Assembly (NCBI GenBank): GCA_029777145.1
Contig: JAKOSS010000526.1
Span: 1-11,097, forward strand
DNA length: 11,097 bases
Direction: 5' to 3'
Source of the DNA: Acidobacteriota bacterium
GTDB taxonomy: Bacteria > Acidobacteriota > Blastocatellia > Pyrinomonadales > Pyrinomonadaceae
Both the position numbers and the translations under genes were made by a program. Below, one piece after another: positions 1 to 5,310 of this stretch. The notes under the pieces were generated by a model. It had not been told where the DNA came from. It was given only the letters and a program-made list of their open reading frames with translations, and did not search any database. Within the stretch, counting starts at the first letter, position 1. Every line of letters begins with the position of its first letter.

Positions 1-164
1 ACGTTCATTTTGGCGTCCTTGACGCTCGCGAGCGCCGAATCGATCATCGGCGTGAACTTCTGATAATCCTCGTGCGTCAGTTTTCCCGTCACCTTGATCG
101 TCAGATAAAAGTCGTTGTCGATCCGCTCCATTCCGATTGCCAATCCATGTCTTTTCATATCCAT
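1..164 (-). CDS. SpoIIAA-like (STAS-fold) protein, N-terminal part, cut by left window edge
   Basis: Only the first 54 codons are in the window; the rest lies beyond base 1. The translation starts MDMKRHGLAIGMERID and continues through a hydrophobic-polar strand into a GKLTHEDYQKFTPMIDSAL segment. The GKLTHEDY-x-K-F-x-P block is the conserved N-terminal signature of the SpoIIAA-like family (Pfam PF11964, formerly DUF3478). These are small cytoplasmic STAS-fold proteins of about 120 residues with no firmly established biochemical role. The start at 164 is chosen because GAGG lies at 173-170, five bases upstream. The frame stays open upstream to an ATG at 395, but that extension has no ribosome site and no family-like sequence. 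A second ATG two codons in (158) is also possible. The gene diverges from the protease gene at 518. The family call is from memory of the motif. Confidence 0.8.
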   Translation of the reverse strand, partial: MDMKRHGLAIGMERIDNDFYLTIKVTGKLTHEDYQKFTPMIDSALASVKDAKMN

Positions 165-517
165 AATTACCTCATTTCCTCTTTCGAATTCCTTCCCGGC
201 GACCGTCTGAGCCGGCTCACCTGAAAATCGGTTTCCATTATTTATCGTGCAACGACCGTGCCAACCATCGCCGGAAACGCAAGTCGTTGAGGGATCTGAG
301 TTTATGAATTCCGGAAAAATCCCGGTGGTCGCGTTCGGTGTGGCACAAATGCTCGAAACGCGAATGATTCGCGGTTGGACGGGGATCTTACGCATCGAAG
401 ACCGCAAAAACCGTGGCGCGATCCGGTCAACGATTTGTACGATTTCCCGTCGGCGGTCCGATTGTGCGATGACGCAATCCGGCTCGACTATTGATGGCTT
501 AGAAAAGGAGCAACGAC
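165..517. other. divergent intergenic region between SpoIIAA-like gene and cysteine protease gene
   Basis: No convincing gene is seen in these 353 bases. A plus-strand reading frame runs through from 247 into the protease gene in another frame, but it is arginine- and serine-rich, has no ribosome site at 247 or 303, and resembles no family. The region must hold the minus-strand promoter for the SpoIIAA-like gene. AT-rich sequence around 235-246 (TTATTTATC on the plus strand, GATAAATAA on the minus) is the only promoter-like patch I can point to, and no clear -35/-10 pair is visible. The protease promoter was not located either. Confidence 0.5.
503..510 (+). promoter_or_regulatory. ribosome binding site fixing the start of the cysteine protease gene
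   Basis: AAAAGGAG is followed by seven bases (CAACGAC) and then the ATG at 518. This strong Shine-Dalgarno match decides for the 163-residue protease frame over the overlapping frame that begins at 247. Confidence 0.8.
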
Positions 518-1009
518 ATGTCCTGGGACAGAAACTCGGCGCATTATCCGCCGGCTGTAAGACAGTTCGACTCGACCGCGTGCTGGGCGGCCGGACTCGA
601 ATGGTGGCTGCGATGCATGCGCGACTCGCGCGCGGTGATCACGCAATTGAATCTGGTCAGCAAGTTCGTCGGACTTTGGGATTCAGATGAGGACAGCCCT
701 GAATACGGGACGGTCACGGGCGAAAGCCTCGGGCAGATCATGGCCGATTCAGCGATCAACATGGATTACTCGGTCAAGGGTGCCGGAACGTGGGACAGCA
801 GCTTTATCGAGGGCAAGCTCGCGATCAGTCCGGTTCTGCTCGGCTATCACGAACCTGAGGTCGGCGGGTTTCACGTCAACATCATCCACAGCCTGAACCG
901 GACTGCAACCGCCGACGTGAACGTCATGGACCCGAACGGCGGACGCTTTCGGACACGCAGCCACGGCTACCTGAACACCCGGAATTACGTTCTCGGCTGG
1001 GCGAAATAG
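518..1009 (+). CDS. papain-like cysteine protease (C39-like / AvrRpt2-like fold), 163 aa
   Basis: The short protein carries the full papain-type catalytic set. A glutamine (Q16) lies six residues before the nucleophile in the DSTACWAAG block (C22), the same Q-to-C spacing as papain. A histidine sits in GFHVNII (H119), and the third residue is Asp or Asn in VMDPN (D138 or N140). The C-W-A-A motif followed by a hydrophobic helix is typical of bacterial papain-like and C39-like peptidases. At 163 residues it is close to a bare catalytic domain: no signal peptide, propeptide, transmembrane segment or ABC transporter domain is visible, so it should be made in the cytoplasm unless exported by another route. 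No immunity gene, peptide substrate or secretion gene lies beside it in the window, so its target is unknown. It converges on the dioxygenase gene with one base between the stops. The fold is fairly sure; the biological role is not. Confidence 0.82.
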   Translation: MSWDRNSAHYPPAVRQFDSTACWAAGLEWWLRCMRDSRAVITQLNLVSKFVGLWDSDEDSPEYGTVTGESLGQIMADSAINMDYSVKGAGTWDSSFIEGKLAISPVLLGYHEPEVGGFHVNIIHSLNRTATADVNVMDPNGGRFRTRSHGYLNTRNYVLGWAK

Positions 1010-1010
1010 A

Positions 1011-1847
1011 TCAGATCCGCCTGAGTCCCGACGGATCGCGGCGGAGCCAGTTTTCGGACGGATACCTTGCGTTCGGATCGATCGTGTGGACGGTGTAGGC
1101 ATGCCGCGAGCGGCCGCTCGTGTTCGGCAGACTGTAGTGCGGCAAGAGGCCGTCGAGGACGATACAGGTTCCCTGTTTCACTTCGAGCGGAACCGCATTT
1201 TCGATGTCGTACGGTGCGTCGTCGAACACTTCAAACTCCGTCCCGCCAGCGGGACTGCGCTTGAATCTCGATCGAAGCGTCGTCCGGTGACCGCCGGGTT
1301 TCGCCCAGAGACAACCGTTCTCGACGGTCGCGTCCTCGAGCGCGAACCAGAATCCGACGCACGATCGCGGTTCGGTATAGAGGAACGTCGAATCCTGATG
1401 GACATCGACCACGCCGCCGATCCGCGCGTGTTTGAAGATGTACATGCTCTGAATAATTACCGACTCCGCGAGTCCAAGGTCCGCCGCCAATTCCCTCATC
1501 GCCGGCGATCGGGAGAAGCGGTCGAAGACGGGGTCGAGATCGTGCATCGCATGTCCGATCTTGTTCAACGATTCGAAAAGCGGATACTTCAGATTCCCCG
1601 CGTCGTCGAACGCGTCCTTCTCGAAAAAAAACGAGATCCGGTCGCCCGATTCGAGGAAGTAATCATCGCTCGTCCGCGTCTGTTCCGAAGTCTGGAACAC
1701 CGACGGATGCCCCGTGTAATCGAATCCCGCAACGAGTTCCGCAGCACGCGACATGAGTTCGCCGCATTCGCCTGACGTCTTGAATTCCTCGATCACGAGG
1801 AAGCCGTTCTCTTGGAACTGTTCCGCTCTCGTCTTCATCTGACCCAT
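1011..1847 (-). CDS. phytanoyl-CoA dioxygenase (PhyH) family protein, PHYHD1-like
   Basis: This is a non-haem Fe(II)/2-oxoglutarate oxygenase of 278 residues. The iron ligands are visible as the HQD triad (H150, D152) and a distal histidine in LLPHYSLPN (H237). An arginine eleven residues later (R248) is placed as the usual 2-oxoglutarate-binding residue. The N-terminus has the family opening FQENGFLVIEEF. Several blocks (DYFLESGDRISFFFEK, NKIGHAMH, DPVF, QSMYIFK, FLYTEP, EDATVENGCLW, ENWL) closely match what I recall of human PHYHD1, a member whose substrate is not settled; it is unlike the classical peroxisomal PHYH branch. The frame extends upstream to an ATG at 1946, but that extension is arginine-rich and non-homologous. 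Starts at 1847 (MGQMKTR) and 1838 (MKTR) are both plausible and neither has a Shine-Dalgarno. The gene is divergent from the TonB receptor and convergent with the protease. The substrate cannot be inferred. Confidence 0.9.
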   Translation of the reverse strand: MGQMKTRAEQFQENGFLVIEEFKTSGECGELMSRAAELVAGFDYTGHPSVFQTSEQTRTSDDYFLESGDRISFFFEKDAFDDAGNLKYPLFESLNKIGHAMHDLDPVFDRFSRSPAMRELAADLGLAESVIIQSMYIFKHARIGGVVDVHQDSTFLYTEPRSCVGFWFALEDATVENGCLWAKPGGHRTTLRSRFKRSPAGGTEFEVFDDAPYDIENAVPLEVKQGTCIVLDGLLPHYSLPNTSGRSRHAYTVHTIDPNARYPSENWLRRDPSGLRRI

Positions 1848-2124
1848 ATTAAACCAAGACTTTCCCGATCGCCGAGAGCATCGGCATCCGGCGACGTCCA
1901 AACTCGCCCGGACCGCGAAATCGATCCGAACATACCGCGCGCCCAACCTGCGGATTCTTGGGATCGGTCCCCGCTAAGCCAAGAGCCACTCATTGCGTCA
2001 ATCTGCGGAGCACCAGGAGCATTGAACCGAGGAACTTCATGACGCGCTCGCTCTGACGCGCGATCACGGACAAAAGCGCGCACAGGCGTTTGACGTCTCC
2101 AATCCGTTCGATTATCTTCTTATT

Positions 2125-2143
2125 GAAAGTGATTTTCACTTTC
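2125..2143. promoter_or_regulatory. Fur-box-like operator upstream of the TonB-dependent receptor
   Basis: GAAAGTGATTTTCACTTTC is a perfect inverted repeat: eight-base arms GAAAGTGA/TCACTTTC around TTT. It has the same 19-base length and symmetry as the classical Fur box GATAATGATAATCATTATC and matches it at 13 of 19 positions, including the TGAT and TCA core. It sits 33 bases before the receptor start and overlaps a possible -35 (TTGAAA), where a repressor would block transcription. Fe-loaded Fur repression of siderophore-type receptors is established in other bacteria. Its action here is inferred from match, symmetry and position; another dimeric regulator could use it. Confidence 0.6.
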
Positions 2144-2164
2144 TGTAGCACTCATTCCCGACGC

Positions 2165-2170
2165 AAGGAG
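2165..2170 (+). promoter_or_regulatory. ribosome binding site fixing the TonB receptor start
   Basis: AAGGAG is followed by six bases and the ATG at 2177. It selects this start, which begins directly with a signal peptide, over an in-frame ATG at 2090 that would add 29 residues and run through the Fur-box-like operator. Confidence 0.85.
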
Positions 2171-2176
2171 TTTCTG

Positions 2177-4513
2177 ATGAGAACAGTCGTACAACGTTTT
2201 ATCGCAATCATTGTATTTTCGCTCGCATGTCTGGGCATTGCCGAAGCACAATCGGTCGCCGCAACGATCGAGATCAGCGGTCGCATCCTTGATCAGAACG
2301 GCGCCGTCGTTTCCGGCGCGAAGGTCACGGCCGTCGGTGTCGACGTCAAGTCGGAGCGATATACCTCGACCAACGGGAACGGCGAGTTCTCGATCCTCGT
2401 CGCGCCGGGACGATACAAGATCAAGGTCGCTGCCGACGGTTTTTCCGATACGTCGCAGACCGTCGATCTGCGTGCCGAACGGACGGACCGAATGGAACTC
2501 GTCCTGCCCGTCGCGCAGACGAACGTTTACGTGACGATCGGCGCGGTCGACGGATATGTTACGGAAGCGGCCTCAAGCGCGACGAAAACGCCGACGGCCC
2601 TTCGCGATATTCCGCAGTCGATCAGCATCGTGACACGCGAGCAGATCAATGATCAGCTGATCACGAGCGTCGCCGACGCCGTCCGGTTCACGCCAGGGAT
2701 CACGGCCCATCAGGGCGAAAACAACCGCGACGATCTGGTTATCCGCGGAAACCGCTCGAGTTCGGGTTTCTATGTCGACGGCGTCCGCGATGATGTTCAG
2801 TATTTCCGCGACTTCTACAATCTCGACCGGCTCGAAGCCCTGAAAGGCCCGAACGCGCTCGTGTTCGGGCGCGGCGGCGGAGGCGGCGTCGTCAATCGCG
2901 TCACAAAAGAAGCCGTCTTTGCTCCGATCCGCGAGATCACGATCCAGGGCGGATCGTACTACAACCGGCGGATCGCCGGCGATTTCGGACAGGCGATCAA
3001 CAAATTCGCGGCCTTTCGTCTCAACGGCGTCTACGAGAACTCCGACAGTTTCCGCAAATTCGTCAATCTGAACCGCTTGGGACTCAACCCGACGGTAACT
3101 CTCAAGCCGACCGAATCGACGAAGATCACACTCGCCTACGAGTACTTCCGTGACCGGCGCGTCGCCGACCGCGGGATCACGACCTACAACGGAATTCCGG
3201 CGGACGTTCCCCGCTCGACGTATTACGGAAACCCCGACGACAGCCACGTCCGGATCGACGTCAACGCGTTCACGGCGACGGTCGAGCAGCAGCTTGGCCG
3301 CATGAACCTGCGGAATTCGACGCGTTACGGAGATTACGATCGTTTCTACCAAAACTACGTGACCGGCGCGGCAAATTCGGACGCGACGCTTGTTAACCTG
3401 AGTGCCTACAACAATTCATCACGGCGCAGGAATTTCTTCAATCAAACCGATCTGACGTTTCTGGCGACGACCGGTCCGATCCGTCATACCGTGCTCGCCG
3501 GGATCGAGATCGGCAACCAGCGGACGCGTAATTTCCGCAATACCGGATACTTCGCCAACACTTCGACGTCGATCCAGGTCGATTTCGACGATCCGTTGAC
3601 GACCGTTCCGGTCACCTTCCGCCAAAGCGGAACGGACGCGAACAACCGGTTGCGTCTGAACCTCGGCGCGGCGTATGTCCAGGATCAGATCGATCTCGGC
3701 CGGTTCGTGCAGGTCGTCGCCGGCATCCGTTACGACTATTTCGACCTGACATACAACAACAACCGTACCGGCGATAGTCTGCGGCGGATAGACCGGCTCG
3801 CGTCGCCCCGGTTCGGCGTCGTCGTCAAACCGGTCGAACGCCTTTCGCTTTACGGAAGCTACAGCGTCTCGTTTCTGCCGAGTTCGGGCGATCAGTTCGC
3901 CTCGCTGACGACGGTCACGCAGCAGGTGAAGCCCGAGCAGTTCACGAATTACGAAGCGGGCGTAAAATACGACGTTTCTCGGAATCTTTCGTTCACGGCG
4001 GCCGTCTACCGGCTCGACCGGACCAACACCCGCGCGACCGATCCGAACGACCCGACGGCGATCATCCAGACGGGCAGCCAGCGGACGAACGGCTTCGAAG
4101 CCGGCGTGACGGGAAACCTGACGCGGCGCTGGAGCGTCTCGGGCGGATATGCTTTCCAGGACGCGTTCATTTCGAGTTCAACGACCTCCGCAGTTGCCGG
4201 AAAACAGGTCGCGCAGGTACCGCACCAGACATTCTCGGTCTGGAACAAATACCGGATAACGTCACGATTCGGAGCCGGCGTCGGACTGTCAGGACGAACC
4301 GGAATGTTCGCCGCCTCCGACAACACGACGCGCCTGCCGGGCTTCGTCCGAACCGACGCGGCGCTCTATTACGTCCTCGGCGAACACTGGAAATTGCAGG
4401 CGAATATCGACAACCTCTTCGACGTTCGCTACTTCGCCAATGCCGACGGCAACAACAGCGTGTCGCCGGGCGCACCTCGCATGGTGAAGATCGGCGTGAC
4501 CGCAAGATTCTGA
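2177..4513 (+). CDS. TonB-dependent outer-membrane receptor, siderophore type, with N-terminal carboxypeptidase-regulatory-like domain
   Basis: The 778-residue protein should bind an extracellular ligand, probably a ferric siderophore, and import it across the outer membrane using TonB energy. Residues 1-24 are a signal peptide ending in AEA before Q25. Residues about 30-110 form a carboxypeptidase-regulatory-like beta domain (ISGRILDQNGAVVSGAKV), common in Bacteroidota and Acidobacteriota receptors. The plug starts near T136 (TKTPTALRDIPQSISIVT, a siderophore-receptor signature) and includes the LDRLEALKGPNALVFGRG block at 216-233, here followed by extra glycines and VVNRVTKE. The remainder is a 22-strand-type barrel ending in the expected aromatic residue (GVTARF, F778), preceded by the NLFDVRYF motif of the last strands. 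The length is normal and complete. A Fur-box-like operator precedes it. The substrate is inferred from family resemblance only. The response regulator gene follows after 47 bases with no obvious terminator. Confidence 0.92.
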   Translation: MRTVVQRFIAIIVFSLACLGIAEAQSVAATIEISGRILDQNGAVVSGAKVTAVGVDVKSERYTSTNGNGEFSILVAPGRYKIKVAADGFSDTSQTVDLRAERTDRMELVLPVAQTNVYVTIGAVDGYVTEAASSATKTPTALRDIPQSISIVTREQINDQLITSVADAVRFTPGITAHQGENNRDDLVIRGNRSSSGFYVDGVRDDVQYFRDFYNLDRLEALKGPNALVFGRGGGGGVVNRVTKEAVFAPIREITIQGGSYYNRRIAGDFGQAINKFAAFRLNGVYENSDSFRKFVNLNRLGLNPTVTLKPTESTKITLAYEYFRDRRVADRGITTYNGIPADVPRSTYYGNPDDSHVRIDVNAFTATVEQQLGRMNLRNSTRYGDYDRFYQNYVTGAANSDATLVNLSAYNNSSRRRNFFNQTDLTFLATTGPIRHTVLAGIEIGNQRTRNFRNTGYFANTSTSIQVDFDDPLTTVPVTFRQSGTDANNRLRLNLGAAYVQDQIDLGRFVQVVAGIRYDYFDLTYNNNRTGDSLRRIDRLASPRFGVVVKPVERLSLYGSYSVSFLPSSGDQFASLTTVTQQVKPEQFTNYEAGVKYDVSRNLSFTAAVYRLDRTNTRATDPNDPTAIIQTGSQRTNGFEAGVTGNLTRRWSVSGGYAFQDAFISSSTTSAVAGKQVAQVPHQTFSVWNKYRITSRFGAGVGLSGRTGMFAASDNTTRLPGFVRTDAALYYVLGEHWKLQANIDNLFDVRYFANADGNNSVSPGAPRMVKIGVTARF

Positions 4514-4543
4514 CGGAAGCATGCGCAAGCGACCACGTTTGGT

Positions 4544-4560
4544 GATAAATTGTTTGCGTC
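4544..4560 (+). promoter_or_regulatory. possible -10 element immediately before the response regulator start
   Basis: GATAAATT lies 9 to 11 bases before the ATG at 4561, and no Shine-Dalgarno is present between them. TAAATT fits the TANNNT pattern seen at leaderless promoters in other phyla. No clear -35 is visible. This is a weak call; the regulator may instead be read through from the receptor gene. Confidence 0.25.
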
Positions 4561-5310
4561 ATGTCCATTCTCATCGCCGAGGACAACGAGGCGCAGCGGA
4601 AATACGTTTCGGCCCTGATCGAACGGAATTTCCCTGATTCGCTCCCGGTCATCGAAGCCGCGGACGGAGCCGCCGCCGTCCGCGCGGCCCTCGACGGAAA
4701 ACCGCGCCTCTGCATTCTCGACATTCAGATGCCCGAGATCTCGGGCGTCAAGGCGGCGCGGTCGATCTGGAAAGAACTGCCCGAGACGCGGATCGTCTTT
4801 TGGACCCAGTTTCCGCATGAGATCTACATCAACGAGATCCGCAAGATCGTGCGCTCGTTCGATCCGCCGCCGACCTACGGATTCATCCACAAGAACAATC
4901 CCGAAGCGAGGTTCCTGAGATTCGTCGCGGCCGTTCTCGAGGATGGCGCCGACATGATCGACCCGGCTTTCAAGGACTCATTCCAACGGCCGCTGCTGAC
5001 CGAGTTCGAGGCTGAAGCGCTACGTTATCTCGCGCTCGGACTCTCGAACTGGGCGATCGCGCGCAAATGCAGCCTGACCCAACGCGGCGTCGAAAGCCGG
5101 CTCGCCGCGCTCTACGAAAAACTCTTACCCGAACATTCCGGCGGGACCGACGCCGAAGCGTTCGACAAACTCGCCTTCAATCCACGCACGCGGGCTTTCT
5201 TCGAGGCGCTGATGCGCGGATTGATCAATGCCGACGAACTCTCGGCGGCCGATGCCGAACTGCGCGTCTGGATCGAACGCGAACGACTCCGATACGGCGA
5301 TCACGAATGA
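4561..5310 (+). CDS. NarL/FixJ-type response regulator with LuxR-type DNA-binding domain
   Basis: The 249-residue cytoplasmic protein pairs with the kinase that overlaps its end. The receiver domain (about 1-125) has the acidic pair E7-D8, the phospho-acceptor D54 in LDIQMPE, the switch threonine T82 and the conserved lysine K111, so it looks fully phosphorylatable. A LuxR-type helix-turn-helix spans about 144-190, from LLTEFEAEALRYLALGLSN through IARKCSLTQRGVESRL to YEKL. Beyond the helix-turn-helix is a 60-residue extension (189-249) that includes NPRTRAFFEALMRGLI and an acidic, helical tail; most NarL-type regulators end soon after the DNA-binding domain. The ATG at 4561 begins directly with the first receiver strand (MSILIAED) but has no good ribosome site. 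The stop overlaps the kinase start as ATGA, implying translational coupling. Its targets are unknown; the adjacent receptor and the downstream propeller/VIT pair are natural candidates. Confidence 0.93.
   Translation: MSILIAEDNEAQRKYVSALIERNFPDSLPVIEAADGAAAVRAALDGKPRLCILDIQMPEISGVKAARSIWKELPETRIVFWTQFPHEIYINEIRKIVRSFDPPPTYGFIHKNNPEARFLRFVAAVLEDGADMIDPAFKDSFQRPLLTEFEAEALRYLALGLSNWAIARKCSLTQRGVESRLAALYEKLLPEHSGGTDAEAFDKLAFNPRTRAFFEALMRGLINADELSAADAELRVWIERERLRYGDHE

Larger units (their letters stand above)
1848..2176. other. divergent intergenic region between dioxygenase and TonB receptor genes
   Basis: These 329 bases contain no supported gene; the frames crossing them are arginine- and serine-rich extensions of the flanking genes. 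The receptor-proximal end holds the Fur-box-like palindrome and ribosome site listed separately. A TTGAAA at 2123-2128 overlaps the palindrome and could act as a -35, with a weak TAGCAC 17 bases later at 2146-2151. On the minus strand TTTAAT (1853-1848) abuts the dioxygenase start. Two direct copies of TGACGCGC lie 14 bases apart (2040-2047 and 2054-2061), meaning unknown. I see no terminator. Confidence 0.55.

Noticed and set aside
247..690. 147-codon open frame overlapping the protease gene
   Set aside because: It has no ribosome site and arginine/serine-rich composition without recognisable motifs. It overlaps the better-supported protease frame, which has a strong ribosome site and catalytic residues.
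1086..1775. 229-codon plus-strand open frame opposite the dioxygenase
   Set aside because: It is a shadow frame of the dioxygenase, whose iron and 2-oxoglutarate residues are all present on the minus strand.
2125..2143. The palindrome as a transcription terminator of an upstream gene
   Set aside because: There is no T-run after it, the stem is AT-rich, and no plus-strand gene ends upstream. Operator is the better reading.
2090..2176. N-terminal extension of the TonB receptor to the ATG at 2090
   Set aside because: It would place 29 residues before a textbook signal peptide and run through the Fur-box-like site. The ATG at 2177 has AAGGAG six bases upstream.
2862..2895. GGC-rich run in the receptor as a nucleotide repeat
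   Set aside because: It encodes the glycine-rich FGRGGGGGVVNRV loop of the plug, a normal family feature.
4514..4560. Hairpin terminator between the receptor and the response regulator
   Set aside because: Only GCATGC and weak, interrupted complementarity (CGCAA with TTGCG) are visible, with no following T-run.
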